A stretch of 44,596 nt of DNA from positions 33,242 through 77,837 of the forward strand of contig DDQN01000061.1 of the NCBI GenBank assembly GCA_002342685.1, given 5' to 3'. This document shows positions 1 through 9,111 of this stretch, piece by piece (the first letter of the stretch is position 1; each line of letters starts with the position of its first letter). The DNA comes from Vibrio sp. UBA2441. GTDB lineage: Bacteria > Pseudomonadota > Gammaproteobacteria > Enterobacterales > Vibrionaceae. A program made the translations under genes and the position numbers. The notes under the pieces were generated by a model. The model was not told the DNA's origin. It ran no database searches and saw only the letters and a list, made by a program, of their open reading frames with translations.

Positions 1-22
1 GGCTATGGGCTATGGGCTATGG
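1..22. repeat. heptamer repeat tract (GGCTATG x3)
   Basis: Three perfect tandem copies of GGCTATG plus one base, running from the window edge, so the tract may continue outside. It lies beyond the secF terminator. The same unit family (GGYTATG), read on the minus strand, makes up the tract at 29917-30000. Confidence 0.8.
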
Positions 23-102
23 CATTTTTAGGTCATCATGATTGCAGTCAATGGATTACTTCAAATATGCGGATAGCTCGTTGTCCTGTTATCTATATCC
101 TA

Positions 103-130
103 AAAAACCGCAGCTTTCGCTGCGGTTTTT
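103..130 (-). terminator. intrinsic terminator after secF
   Basis: Perfect 12-bp inverted repeat (AAAAACCGCAGC, 4-nt loop, GCTGCGGTTTTT) with U-tracts on both strands, so it could act bidirectionally. It lies 37 bp beyond the secF stop codon and would end the yajC-secD-secF transcript. Confidence 0.9.
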
Positions 131-166
131 ATTTCAAAATCATCAAAATGTCATTAGCGCTTGGCT

Positions 167-1114
167 TTATGGCATCTCATCAAATTCTGCACCTTCTTTC
201 TCAATCTGAGGAGGCATTAGGTGCTCACGCTGGATACCTAGTTTCAATGCCAGAGCCGAAGCTACATAGATTGAAGAGTATGTACCAACGGTGATACCGA
301 GTAACAATGCTGTTGCGAAACCATGAATATTTGCGCCGCCCTGTGTAAACAGTGCAGTAACTACAAATAATGTTGTCGCAGAAGTAATTAACGTACGGCT
401 CAATGTTTGAGTAATTGAGCTATTCATCACTTCAGCTGAGTCACCTTTACGCATCTTACGGAAGTTTTCACGAATACGGTCAAATACAACAATAGTATCA
501 TTAAGTGAGTACCCCACTACCGTCAGCAAGGCTGCCACAATAGTTAAGTCCACTTCAATCTGCATTACCGAAAAGACACCAAGAGTGATAATAACGTCAT
601 GCGCCAGTGCTAATACCGCACCCGCAGCTAAACGCCACTCGAATCGCATTGAAACATAAATCAAGATACAGATAAGCGATACGATAATGGCTAAACCACC
701 CGCTTCAGCCAGTTCATCACCCACATTAGGGCCGACAAACTCGATACGGCGCATCTCAACTTTTTCACCAGTTCCTTGCTCAAGAGCCGTCAGGATTTGG
801 TTACCCAGTTTTTCACCTTGTGCATCTTCGCGTGGGCGTAGACGAACCATAACCTCACGTGCAGAGCCAAAGTTCTGAACCGTAGCATCACCAAAACCTT
901 TCGCTTCCAGTGAGCCACGAATCTTTTCAAGATCCGCAGGTTGTTCAAAACCCACTTCAATTAATGTGCCACCGGTAAAGTCTAGTCCCCAGTTCAACCA
1001 CTTAGTTGATAAGGTAAAGAGTGCGGTAGCTATCATTACTAAAGAGAATACAAACGCCATTTTCGACCAACGCATAAAGTCGATCGTTTTGTCTGATTTC
1101 ATTATCTGAAACAT
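167..1114 (-). CDS. secF: protein translocase subunit SecF
   Basis: SecF is an inner-membrane partner of SecD. SecDF uses the proton gradient to help pull preproteins out of SecYEG on the periplasmic side. The 315-residue protein has the family layout: a first membrane segment near residues 17-35, a periplasmic domain containing DFTGGTLIEV, then five more membrane segments in the C-terminal half with the conserved GYSLNDTIVVFDRIREN motif near residues 200-217. Length matches E. coli SecF (about 323). The ATG is preceded by AAGGA at good spacing. It starts 9 bp after the secD stop and is the last gene of yajC-secD-secF, ending before a strong terminator. Confidence 0.98.
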   Translation of the reverse strand: MFQIMKSDKTIDFMRWSKMAFVFSLVMIATALFTLSTKWLNWGLDFTGGTLIEVGFEQPADLEKIRGSLEAKGFGDATVQNFGSAREVMVRLRPREDAQGEKLGNQILTALEQGTGEKVEMRRIEFVGPNVGDELAEAGGLAIIVSLICILIYVSMRFEWRLAAGAVLALAHDVIITLGVFSVMQIEVDLTIVAALLTVVGYSLNDTIVVFDRIRENFRKMRKGDSAEVMNSSITQTLSRTLITSATTLFVVTALFTQGGANIHGFATALLLGITVGTYSSIYVASALALKLGIQREHLMPPQIEKEGAEFDEMP

Positions 1115-1123
1115 AACTTTTCC

Positions 1124-2980
1124 TTAGATCGACAATTTGTTAATGCGCTTACCACCATAAATAAGGTTCACGACGGCGCGTGTACCAATAATGGCTGTAA
1201 ACATAGAGGTCAAAATACCAATGGATAGAGTAACGGCAAAACCTTTAATCGCACCTGTACCTACAGCAAACAGAATGATTGCAGTAATCAACGTGGTAAT
1301 GTTTGCATCAGCAATGGTACTAAATGCATTGGCATAGCCTTGGTGAATCGCTTGTTGAGGGTTACGCCCATCTTTAAGTTCTTCACGAATACGTTCAAAT
1401 ATCAGTACGTTCGCATCTACCGCCATACCAACCGTCAATACGATACCCGCTATCCCCGGAAGCGTCATCGTCGCCCCTGGAATCATTGACATGACACCAA
1501 CGATCAGTACTAAGTTAGCCATCAAAGCCATATTGGCGATAAGGCCAAATTTACGATAGTACACAAGCATAAATGCCATTACTGCAATCATGCCCCAGAT
1601 ACACGCCTGGATACCTTTGTCGATATTCTGCTGACCCATTGAAGGACCAATAGTTCGTTCTTCTACAATAGATATTGGTGCAATTAGCGCCCCAGCCCTA
1701 AGCAATAGTGCCAAGTTATGCGCTTCAGCAACAGAGTCAATTCCAGTGATACGGAAGCTACGACCAAGCGCCGTTTGAATCGTCGCCTGATTTATCACTT
1801 CTTCTTCTTTGGAAAGAATGACTTTGCCTTCTGCTGTTTTACGACCGCTGTCTTTGTATTCAGCAAATACAGTCGCCATCAACTTACCAACATTCTTTTT
1901 CGAGAATGCTGACATTTTGCTGCCACCTTCACTATCTAGTGAAATATTTACTTGAGGACGACCATACTCATCCATACTAGAGCTTGCGTCAGTAATACTA
2001 GCGCCGCCAAGAATGACACGCTTTTTAAGTACGACCGGACGACCATCTCGGTCAAGCTTCACTTCACTGCCAGCAGGAACGCGTCCATTTGCAGCAGCGG
2101 CAAGGTCTGCTTTTTCGTTTACAGCACGAAATTCAAGTGTCGCTGTCGCACCTAAAATTTCTTTAGCACGAGCAGTATCTTGTACACCCGGAAGTTCCAC
2201 AACAATGCGATTAGCACCTTGACGCTGGACTAACGGCTCAGCAACACCAAGTTCGTTTACACGATTACGCAGAATAGTAATATTCTGTTCAACTGCATAG
2301 TTTCGAACTTCAGCCAATCGAACTTCAGTGAAATTAGCAGATAGAATAAAACGACCGTCCGATTCATTATCAGTAAAGATCATATCCGGATGCTTATTAC
2401 TCAGCAGTTGCTTAGCCTGAGCAAGTTGCTCTGTATTTCGCAATACAACTTCAACGGTTTCTTTACCTTGTTTTCGAATGGCACGATAACGAATTTTATC
2501 TTCACGTAATTCGGTGCGAAAAGCTTCTTCTTGTTGTTCAATCAACTTTACCATCGCAGCATCCATATCCACTTCCATTAAGAAGTGAACACCACCACGA
2601 AGATCAAGTCCGAGCTTCATAGGTGCAGCACCAACCGTTTCCAACCAATCTGGGGTTGCTGCGGCAAGGTTCAAAGCAACAATTGTGTCTTTGCCTAAAG
2701 CTTCACTGATGATATCGCGAGCACTAATTTGAGTATCGGTATCATTAAAACGAACAAGAATTGATCCATTTTCTAAAGCAATGGATTTATGAGAAAGGCT
2801 CTTTTCATTAAGAGCATCAGTGACAGAATCCAGCGTTGACATATCAACAGCGGCGCCACGCGCCCCTGTAATTTGAATAGCCGGATCTTCACCGTAGATA
2901 TTTGGAAGGGCATATAGCGCACTGATAGTGATAGCGAGTATCACCATCAGATACTTCCATAACGGATAACGGTTTAGCAC
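1124..2980 (-). CDS. secD: protein translocase subunit SecD
   Basis: Larger subunit of the SecDF export motor. The 618-residue product has an N-terminal membrane segment (residues 8-27), the conserved LGLDLRGGVHFLMEVD stretch near 122-137, a long periplasmic region (P1 domain), and five C-terminal membrane segments holding the TVGMAVDANVLIFERIREE motif (near 515-535). The carboxylate in that motif belongs to the proton path known for the family. Length equals E. coli SecD (615). The start is a GTG at 2978-2980 with AAGGA 8 nt upstream. Only 21 bp separate it from yajC and 9 bp from secF, so the three are one operon. Confidence 0.98.
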   Translation of the reverse strand: MLNRYPLWKYLMVILAITISALYALPNIYGEDPAIQITGARGAAVDMSTLDSVTDALNEKSLSHKSIALENGSILVRFNDTDTQISARDIISEALGKDTIVALNLAAATPDWLETVGAAPMKLGLDLRGGVHFLMEVDMDAAMVKLIEQQEEAFRTELREDKIRYRAIRKQGKETVEVVLRNTEQLAQAKQLLSNKHPDMIFTDNESDGRFILSANFTEVRLAEVRNYAVEQNITILRNRVNELGVAEPLVQRQGANRIVVELPGVQDTARAKEILGATATLEFRAVNEKADLAAAANGRVPAGSEVKLDRDGRPVVLKKRVILGGASITDASSSMDEYGRPQVNISLDSEGGSKMSAFSKKNVGKLMATVFAEYKDSGRKTAEGKVILSKEEEVINQATIQTALGRSFRITGIDSVAEAHNLALLLRAGALIAPISIVEERTIGPSMGQQNIDKGIQACIWGMIAVMAFMLVYYRKFGLIANMALMANLVLIVGVMSMIPGATMTLPGIAGIVLTVGMAVDANVLIFERIREELKDGRNPQQAIHQGYANAFSTIADANITTLITAIILFAVGTGAIKGFAVTLSIGILTSMFTAIIGTRAVVNLIYGGKRINKLSI

Positions 2981-3001
2981 AGCGAGGATCCTTAAGCTGT
3001 A

Positions 3002-3337
3002 TTATAAAGATTTAAGCGTACCCTTTGGCAGTACTGCTGTAACGTAGTCTTTCTTAATGGTTACTTCGTTATTGTCATTTAGAGCAATCACAATGTAGTC
3101 GTTATCTTCAGCGATTTTGCTGATTTTACCAACCAAGCCACCACCAGTAAGAACTTCATCACCTTTGCCCATAGCGGCCATCAGGTTTTTATGCTCTTTT
3201 GCACGCTTAGATTGCGGACGGAAAATCATAAAGTAAAAAATAACACCGAACATGCCAAGCATGATAAGCATTTCGAAACCACCACCTTGTGGTGCGCCTT
3301 CAGCGGCTGCGTGAGCTTGAGAAATGAATAAACTCAT
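3002..3337 (-). CDS. yajC: Sec translocon accessory protein YajC
   Basis: Small inner-membrane protein that joins SecDF in the holotranslocon. The 111 residues contain one membrane segment (about 20-40, GGFEMLIMLGMFGVIFYFMI) followed by the family signature FRPQSKRAKEHKNL and a small cytoplasmic beta-rich domain with GDEVLTGGGLVGKI. Length is typical (E. coli 110). The ATG has GAGGA about 10 nt upstream. It is the first gene of yajC-secD-secF. The tgt terminator-like hairpin lies between it and tgt, so it is probably fed both by read-through from queA-tgt and by a promoter of its own, although I could not pick one out. Confidence 0.97.
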   Translation of the reverse strand: MSLFISQAHAAAEGAPQGGGFEMLIMLGMFGVIFYFMIFRPQSKRAKEHKNLMAAMGKGDEVLTGGGLVGKISKIAEDNDYIVIALNDNNEVTIKKDYVTAVLPKGTLKSL

Positions 3338-3433
3338 TCAGAAACGTCCTCTATTAAGGTTTATATAAGTATCTAACTAAAATTGGGGAGCTCTCTTTTA
3401 ATTTCAAGGGAATGCTCCTCAAATCTTTAACAA

Positions 3434-3465
3434 AAAACGAGTTCCAGATCTCGGAAACTCGTTTT
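3434..3465 (-). terminator. terminator-like hairpin between tgt and yajC
   Basis: Imperfect inverted repeat (AAAACGAGTTCC ... GGAAACTCGTTTT, one bulged A) ten bases beyond the tgt stop codon. On the minus strand it ends in four T residues, so termination is probably partial and lets some queA-tgt transcription enter yajC-secDF. Confidence 0.65.
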
Positions 3466-3474
3466 AATGTATTC

Positions 3475-4599
3475 TTATTGACTAAGTTGCGGTACTTCGC
3501 GATCACGTCGGGCGTAGAACTCTTGAACAAACTGCTCAAAGCGATCTTCATCTATCGCACTACGAATACTTTCCATCAAACGTTGATAATAACGTAAGTT
3601 ATGAATCGTATTCAGTCTTGCACCTAAGATTTCATTACAACGATCTAAGTGATGCAAATATGACTTAGAATAATTTTGACAAGTGTAACAGTCACAGTGC
3701 GGATCTAGTGGACTTGTATCTACTTTATGTTTCGCATTACGGATCTTGATCACACCACCAGTCACAAACAGGTGACCATTACGGGCATTTCGCGTCGGCA
3801 TAACGCAGTCAAACATATCGATACCACGACGAACACCTTCAACCAGGTCTTCTGGTTTGCCAACACCCATTAGGTATCTTGGCTTATCTTCAGGTAACTT
3901 AGGACAGGTATGCTCAAGGATACGGTGCATATCTTCTTTAGGTTCACCAACAGCAAGACCACCTACGGCATAACCATCAAAACCTATTTCTGTTAAACCT
4001 TCAACAGACACATCACGTAAGTCTTCGAAAACACCACCTTGAACAATACCAAACAACGCATTGGGGTTTTCCAATTCATTGAAATGATCACGGCTACGTT
4101 GAGCCCATCGCAATGACATTTCCATCGACTTCTTGGCTTCATCATGCGTTGCAGGATAAGGTGTACATTCATCGAAAATCATAACAATGTCAGAACCAAG
4201 GTCTTTTTGAATTTCCATGGATTTTTCAGCATCCATAAAAATTTTATCACCGTTTACCGGGTTGCGAAAATGCACACCTTCTTCAGTAATTTTACGGATA
4301 TCACCAAGGCTAAATACCTGAAAACCACCTGAATCAGTCAAAATTGGCCCCTGCCAATTCATAAAGTCATGCAGATCACCATGTAATTTCATGACCTCCT
4401 GACCCGGACGTAACCAAAGGTGGAAGGTATTGCCCAACAGGATTTCTGCACCAGTCCCTTTTACTTCTTCCGGTGTCATACCTTTAACAGTGCCATAAGT
4501 GCCAACAGGCATAAATGCTGGGGTTTGTACTGTGCCACGCTCGAAGGTCAATTGACCACGACGTGCATTACCTTGTTTTTTATGTAGTTCGTATTTCAC
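3475..4599 (-). CDS. tgt: queuine tRNA-ribosyltransferase (tRNA-guanine transglycosylase)
   Basis: Exchanges guanine-34 for preQ1 in tRNAs with GUN anticodons, the step before QueA. Recognisable elements are the substrate-pocket ILTDSGGFQVFSLG, the GGLAVGEPKEDM segment, the nucleophile region DMFDCVMPTRNARNG, and the zinc site formed by CDCYTC and a downstream histidine in YLHHLDRCNEI. An ATG frame extends to 4656, but the family N-terminus (KYELHKK...) begins at a GTG at 4597-4599 with GGAGG just upstream. That gives 374 residues against 375 in E. coli, so I place the start there. It lies downstream of queA with 121 bp between, part of which is a heptamer repeat tract. Confidence 0.96.
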   Translation of the reverse strand: MKYELHKKQGNARRGQLTFERGTVQTPAFMPVGTYGTVKGMTPEEVKGTGAEILLGNTFHLWLRPGQEVMKLHGDLHDFMNWQGPILTDSGGFQVFSLGDIRKITEEGVHFRNPVNGDKIFMDAEKSMEIQKDLGSDIVMIFDECTPYPATHDEAKKSMEMSLRWAQRSRDHFNELENPNALFGIVQGGVFEDLRDVSVEGLTEIGFDGYAVGGLAVGEPKEDMHRILEHTCPKLPEDKPRYLMGVGKPEDLVEGVRRGIDMFDCVMPTRNARNGHLFVTGGVIKIRNAKHKVDTSPLDPHCDCYTCQNYSKSYLHHLDRCNEILGARLNTIHNLRYYQRLMESIRSAIDEDRFEQFVQEFYARRDREVPQLSQ

Positions 4600-4686
4600 G
4601 AAACCTCCAATATGCCAGAGAAACAGTCTGGCCGTTAATCGCGGGGCCGCAACCAAGGCAACCCCAAAAAAATTAATACGTTAACT

Positions 4687-4714
4687 GGTTACCGGTTACC
4701 GGTTACCGGTTACC
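4687..4714. repeat. heptamer repeat tract (GGTTACC x4)
   Basis: Four perfect head-to-tail copies of GGTTACC, each nearly self-complementary, sitting 7 bp beyond the queA stop codon and before the tgt start on the minus strand. The array can fold back on itself. Its role is unknown; it may affect read-through from queA to tgt or vary in copy number. Confidence 0.9.
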
Positions 4715-4720
4715 GAAAGC

Positions 4721-5767
4721 TTATTTCTTACTAATAAACATCGCATCACCATAGCTAAAGAAACGGTATTTCTCTTTCACTGCGTGCTCATAAGCCGCCA
4801 TGACATTATCATAACCTGCAAATGCACTGACCAGCATGATCAAGGTTGATTCTGGCAGATGAAAATTGGTAATAAGACAGTCTATTAACTGATATTGATA
4901 ACCTGGATAGATAAAGATTTCCGTATCATCAAAGAAAGGGACCAGTTCGGTACCATTTTTTAGGGCACTTTGTGCTGCGCTCTCTAAAGAACGAACCGAG
5001 GTCGTACCCACGGCAATCACTCGGCCACCTCTGGCTTTAGTCGCCTTAATTGCATCCACGACATCTTGAGTCACTTCGACATATTCCGCATGCATATGAT
5101 GATCAAGAATATTATCTACGCGTACTGGCTGGAACGTGCCAGCGCCGACATGAAGTGTTACATAAGCAAATTCAACCCCTTTGGCCTGAATGTTTGCCAT
5201 CAACTCATCGTCAAAATGCAGGCCTGCCGTTGGCGCTGCAACCGCTCCGGGCTTTTCATTGTAAACCGTCTGATATCTTTCTTTATCGGCATCTTCATCC
5301 GGACGATCGATATAAGGCGGTAATGGCATATGTCCGATATCATTGAGAATATCTAACACTACTTTCTCTGATTTAAAACGTATTTCAAACAGAGCATCGT
5401 GACGAGCAACCATTTCTGCCTGATATTGGTCATTTTCACCAAGCAAAAGTTCAGTGCCTGGCTTTGGTGCTTTAGAAGAACGAACATGGGCCAGAACAGA
5501 ATGTTCGTCCAACATGCGTTCGACTAATACTTCTATCTTTCCACCACTTGCTTTACGTCCAAACATACGAGCAGGAATAACTCGGGTATTATTAAAGACC
5601 AACAAATCGCCTTCTTCGACCAGTTCTAATACGTCTTTGAATGTGCTATCAGAAATCTCTCCACTATTGCCATGTAGTTGTAGCAAACGGCTGGCACTAC
5701 GCTCTGTTTTTGGATAACGGGCGATCAGCTCGTCAGGAAGGTCAAAGTTGAAATCAGAAACTTGCAT
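4721..5767 (-). CDS. queA: S-adenosylmethionine:tRNA ribosyltransferase-isomerase QueA
   Basis: Transfers and isomerises the ribosyl moiety of SAM onto preQ1-34 in tRNA, making epoxyqueuosine, directly after the Tgt reaction. The 348-residue product matches the family throughout: N-terminal FDLPDELIARYP, LLVFNNTRVIPARM near residues 54-69, EKPGAVAAPTAGLHF near 170-185, VTLHVGAGTFQPVR near 203-216 and LITNFHLPESTLIMLVSAFAGY near 298-319. Length is normal (E. coli 356). It is the promoter-proximal gene of queA-tgt(-yajC-secDF) and has a good sigma-70 promoter just upstream. Confidence 0.98.
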   Translation of the reverse strand: MQVSDFNFDLPDELIARYPKTERSASRLLQLHGNSGEISDSTFKDVLELVEEGDLLVFNNTRVIPARMFGRKASGGKIEVLVERMLDEHSVLAHVRSSKAPKPGTELLLGENDQYQAEMVARHDALFEIRFKSEKVVLDILNDIGHMPLPPYIDRPDEDADKERYQTVYNEKPGAVAAPTAGLHFDDELMANIQAKGVEFAYVTLHVGAGTFQPVRVDNILDHHMHAEYVEVTQDVVDAIKATKARGGRVIAVGTTSVRSLESAAQSALKNGTELVPFFDDTEIFIYPGYQYQLIDCLITNFHLPESTLIMLVSAFAGYDNVMAAYEHAVKEKYRFFSYGDAMFISKK

Positions 5768-5811
5768 GTGTGTAATCTTTGCTCATGTGACTAAAATTTT
5801 TGCAGTGGGCT

Positions 5812-5839
5812 AGTATAGGCTGCATCCCAGTAATATCAA
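5812..5839 (-). promoter_or_regulatory. sigma-70 promoter of queA
   Basis: On the minus strand TTGATA (5839-5834), a 16-bp spacer and TATACT (5817-5812), each one mismatch from consensus or nearly so. Transcription would start about 37 bp before the queA ATG. Confidence 0.7.
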
Positions 5840-6022
5840 GGATTGTTAGCTAAAATTTGACCAAGTTTTCGTCAAAAGTTCGTTATGAATCTATCTCTCT
5901 CTGATTACACGACTTTTTTCTCCATTTATCTCTGCAAATATCGTTCAAAATGCTGCTATAGCTCGCAGATATATGAAAAATATAGCCCTATAGTTAATGG
6001 AGACTAACTAAAGGAGGTCGAG

Positions 6023-6502
6023 ATGATCAAAGTTGAAGACATGATGACTCGCAACCCTCATACGCTGTTGCGTTCACACTCACTCTCTGATGCTAAACAT
6101 ATGATGAATGAGCAAGAAATTCGTCATATTCCCGTTGTCGACACCGACAATAAGTTACTTGGTGTTGTCACCCAAAGAGATGTTTTAGCCGCTCAAGAAT
6201 CCAGCCTGCAAAAAATACCGGAAGATCAATCGCATACACTTACAACACCACTTGATGTGGCTATGCGAAAAAATGTTATGACGGTAGATCCTCAAGCTGG
6301 ATTAAAAGAAAGTGCTACCTATATGCAAAAGCATAAAGTAGGTTGCTTACCAGTGGTCTCGAATGGCCATCTGGTTGGTATCATTACTGACAGTGATTTT
6401 GTATTGATAGCCATTCACCTTCTTGAGCTACAAGAAGAAGTGGAGCCGGATGAAGGTGACTTTGCAGAACTAGAAACACAAGAATACGACGACGAGTTTT
6501 AA
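6023..6502 (+). CDS. CBS-domain pair protein
   Basis: A 159-residue protein that is little more than two CBS domains (about residues 7-62 and 75-135), the fold that binds adenosine ligands such as AMP, ATP or SAM. Conserved stretches are VEDMMTRNPHTL, EIRHIPVVDTDNKLLGVVTQRDVL and, in the second repeat, VGCLPVVSNGHLVGIITDSDFV. The tail is strongly acidic (EPDEGDFAELETQEYDDEF). The ATG has a strong AAAGGAGG 6 nt upstream. No enzyme domain is attached, so the partner and ligand are unknown. It stands alone on the plus strand between queA and the glyoxylate genes. A MITE begins at its stop codon. Confidence 0.93.
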   Translation: MIKVEDMMTRNPHTLLRSHSLSDAKHMMNEQEIRHIPVVDTDNKLLGVVTQRDVLAAQESSLQKIPEDQSHTLTTPLDVAMRKNVMTVDPQAGLKESATYMQKHKVGCLPVVSNGHLVGIITDSDFVLIAIHLLELQEEVEPDEGDFAELETQEYDDEF

Positions 6503-6788
6503 ACCACCTTGGTATATACTCAAGTGACCTCAAGATGCAGGATTCAGAGCTTCATCAACGAGTTCAGTTCAAGAAAGATAACCGAAGGAATGGCATTCCC
6601 TTTCAAAGTTATCTGACGCAGAAATGGGCGCGTTGATGAGCTCCCCAAGGGCGAGTTTTATTGGCCCCTGCTCTGTGTTACTGATTTTTACCGTAGAATG
6701 ACTATGCTTTCAAATCAGTGCCTTGATCAGAAGCCAATAAATTCTCGCTGAACAAGCACCTTGAGGTTACTTGAGTATAAGGTGGTTT
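6501..6788. mobile_element. Vibrio-type palindromic MITE
   Basis: A non-coding element of roughly 290 bp. Its 24-bp terminal inverted repeats are at 6515-6538 and 6756-6779 (TATACTCAAGTGACCTCAAG... against the reverse complement of the right end, 22 of 24 identical). Outside them AAACCACCT is also inverted, and its left copy overlaps the stop codon of the CBS gene. The left half is a nested cruciform: GAGCTTCATCAACG (6547-6560) pairs with CGTTGATGAGCTC (6631-6643), GATAAC with GTTATC, and GGAATG with CATTCC at the centre. It has no ORF, so it would have to be mobilised in trans. I recall similar repeats between genes in Vibrio genomes. Confidence 0.75.
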
Positions 6789-6817
6789 AACTTGAAAACA
6801 TTTTTTGTTTCGGGCCG

Positions 6818-8989
6818 TTATCGCTGCTTTGTTTTTAACTTCAATCGCATGGCGTGTAATACTGGTTCGGTATAACCGCTTGGTTGCGTGCATCCTTCAA
6901 AGACTAATTCGCATGCAGCCGAAAATGCAACACTGGTATCAAGATCTGTAGCCATGTTGACATAACTTGCGTCACCGACATTTTGCTCATCAACAATAGC
7001 GGCCATACGTTTCATGGTTTGCATCACTTGCTCTTTTGTGCAAATGCCATGACGTAGCCAATTCGCAATATGCTGACTGGATATACGTAATGTTGCTCTA
7101 TCTTCCATTAAACCGATATTATTAATGTCGGGCACTTTAGAGCAGCCAACACCTTGATCTATCCAGCGAACAACATAGCCTAAAATCCCCTGAGTATTGT
7201 TATCCAACTCATTTTGAATATCATCTGCTGTGAGCTTCTGGTCACCAAGTAACGGAATAGTAAGAATATCATCTACATTCGCTCGATCACGGCTGCGCAA
7301 TTCTTCTTGACGGCTGGGAACACTAACCTGATGGTAATGTAAAGCATGCAATGTCGCTGCGGTTGGGGAAGGAACCCATGCCGTATTAGCACCTGCTTGT
7401 GGGTGTCCGATTTTGCTGGCCATCATTTTGGCCATATTGTCAGGCTCTGGCCACATACCTTTACCAATTTGTGCATGGCCTTGCAGCCCACAGGCTAAAC
7501 CAAGATCAACATTTTGGTCTTCATAAGCACTAATCCATGTCATGGTTTTTAGTTGTACTTTAGGCGCAAATGGACCGGCCTCCATACTGGTATGAATTTC
7601 ATCACCAGTTCGGTCCAAAAAGCCTGTGTTAATAAAGACCACTCGCTCTTGAGCGGCACGAATACACTCTTTTAAATTAACCGACGTACGACGCTCTTCG
7701 TCCATAATACCGACTTTGATGGTATTGCGTTCTAAACCCAGCGCATCTTCTATACGACCAAATAACTCTGATGTAAAAGCAACTTCTTCAGGGCCGTGCA
7801 TTTTAGGCTTAACAATATTAATACTGTTCGCTGTTGAGTTTTGATATGGGCTATTACCTTTTAAGTCATGCATCGCTATCAATGACGTTATCATACCGTC
7901 CATGATGCCCTCGGGAACTTCATTGCCACTGGAATCTAAAATCGCAGGGCTGGTCATCAAATGTCCAACGTTGCGAATAAACAACATGCTACGGCCCTTT
8001 AAGCAAATTTCACCACCATTTACACTGGTGTAGTGACGATCTGCATTTAGGCTGCGCACTAATGTTTTGCCATTTTTTTCAAATGACTCTTGTAAATCAC
8101 CTTTCATTAACCCAAGCCAGTTTTTGTAGGCCAGCGCTTTATCTTCCCCATCTACCGCGGCAACAGAGTCTTCGCAATCCATAATCGTGGTCAAAGCAGA
8201 CTCAATCACTACGTCTTTTACACCAGCCATATCCAACTGACCAATTAAGGTTTCCGGATCAATTTGAATTTCAAAATGCAGATTATTATGCTTTAACAAT
8301 ATGGCAGCAGGCGTTGAATTTTCACCTTGATAACCAATAAGCTGCGAAGCATCCATTAAGGTTACTTGCTCTCCGTTATTTAGCGTAGCAAGCAAGGTAT
8401 TACCAATACTGTAATTGGTTACCTCTTTATGTGACGCTCCGTTTAATGGCGCAGCGCTGTCTAAAAATTCACGGGCATATGTAACCACCCGAGCACCACG
8501 AACTGGGTTAAATTGCGTGCCTATTTCCGCCCCATTCTCCTCACTGATAACGTCAGTACCATAAAGCGCATCATAAAGACTGCCCCACCGTGCATTGGCA
8601 GCATTAAGAGCGAAGCGAGCATTCATTATTGGAACCACTAATTGCGGACCAGCCTGAGTCGCAATTTCTGGCTCTACATTCGCGGTTGTCACATGAAAAT
8701 CATCACCTTCGGTGACCAGATAACCAATATCTTGTAAGAACAATTTGTATTCAGCAGGATTAAACTTTTGCTCAGAACGCGCTTTATGCCAGCTATCAAT
8801 TTGACTTTGCAGTTCATCACGCTTGAACAAAAGAGCCCTGTTTTTAGGCGCCAGGTCATCAAGAATGCTTTCAAATGCTTGCCAAAAATCGTCAGCCTTA
8901 ATATCGGTTCCAGGAATGATTTGCTGATTAACTAATGCATAGAGGGTGCTATCAATTTGCAAGCTGCCCTGTTGAATACGATTACTCAT
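6818..8989 (-). CDS. glcB: malate synthase G
   Basis: Condenses glyoxylate with acetyl-CoA to malate, the second step of the glyoxylate shunt. The 723 residues match E. coli GlcB in length and run from the N-terminal alpha-helical clasp through the TIM barrel to the C-terminal plug. Recognisable stretches are the TTIMDCEDSVAAVDGEDK segment near 266-283, EVPEGIMDGMITSLIAMHDL near 357-376, KVGIMDEERRTSVNLKECI near 425-443 and the catalytic region GLMEDRATLRISSQHIANWL near 627-646. It has a GAGAGA ribosome-binding site. Using the G isoform next to aceA, rather than AceB, is notable. A 14-bp motif about 60 bp upstream is shared with aceA. Confidence 0.97.
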   Translation of the reverse strand: MSNRIQQGSLQIDSTLYALVNQQIIPGTDIKADDFWQAFESILDDLAPKNRALLFKRDELQSQIDSWHKARSEQKFNPAEYKLFLQDIGYLVTEGDDFHVTTANVEPEIATQAGPQLVVPIMNARFALNAANARWGSLYDALYGTDVISEENGAEIGTQFNPVRGARVVTYAREFLDSAAPLNGASHKEVTNYSIGNTLLATLNNGEQVTLMDASQLIGYQGENSTPAAILLKHNNLHFEIQIDPETLIGQLDMAGVKDVVIESALTTIMDCEDSVAAVDGEDKALAYKNWLGLMKGDLQESFEKNGKTLVRSLNADRHYTSVNGGEICLKGRSMLFIRNVGHLMTSPAILDSSGNEVPEGIMDGMITSLIAMHDLKGNSPYQNSTANSINIVKPKMHGPEEVAFTSELFGRIEDALGLERNTIKVGIMDEERRTSVNLKECIRAAQERVVFINTGFLDRTGDEIHTSMEAGPFAPKVQLKTMTWISAYEDQNVDLGLACGLQGHAQIGKGMWPEPDNMAKMMASKIGHPQAGANTAWVPSPTAATLHALHYHQVSVPSRQEELRSRDRANVDDILTIPLLGDQKLTADDIQNELDNNTQGILGYVVRWIDQGVGCSKVPDINNIGLMEDRATLRISSQHIANWLRHGICTKEQVMQTMKRMAAIVDEQNVGDASYVNMATDLDTSVAFSAACELVFEGCTQPSGYTEPVLHAMRLKLKTKQR

Positions 8990-9049
8990 AGGATCTCTCT
9001 AGGTTTTTGCCGATGATAATGTAATTAAAAGTCTAAATAGATGAGGATA

Positions 9050-9063
9050 ATTTAGATAATTTA
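9050..9063 (-). promoter_or_regulatory. putative operator of glcB
   Basis: TAAATTATCTAAAT on the minus strand, 61 bp before the glcB ATG. It lies within two tandem copies of GATAATTTA (9046-9063, plus strand). It matches the motif at 10092-10105 in front of aceA in 13 of 14 positions. It is probably a binding site for the LysR regulator encoded between the two genes. Confidence 0.5.
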
Positions 9064-9111
9064 TACTTTTTATGTTCAGTATTTTCTACATGAATAAAGC
9101 AAACAAAACCA

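Noticed and set aside
19..294. 91-residue frame on the plus strand at the window start
   Set aside because: It crosses the secF terminator and the antisense of the secF 3' end.
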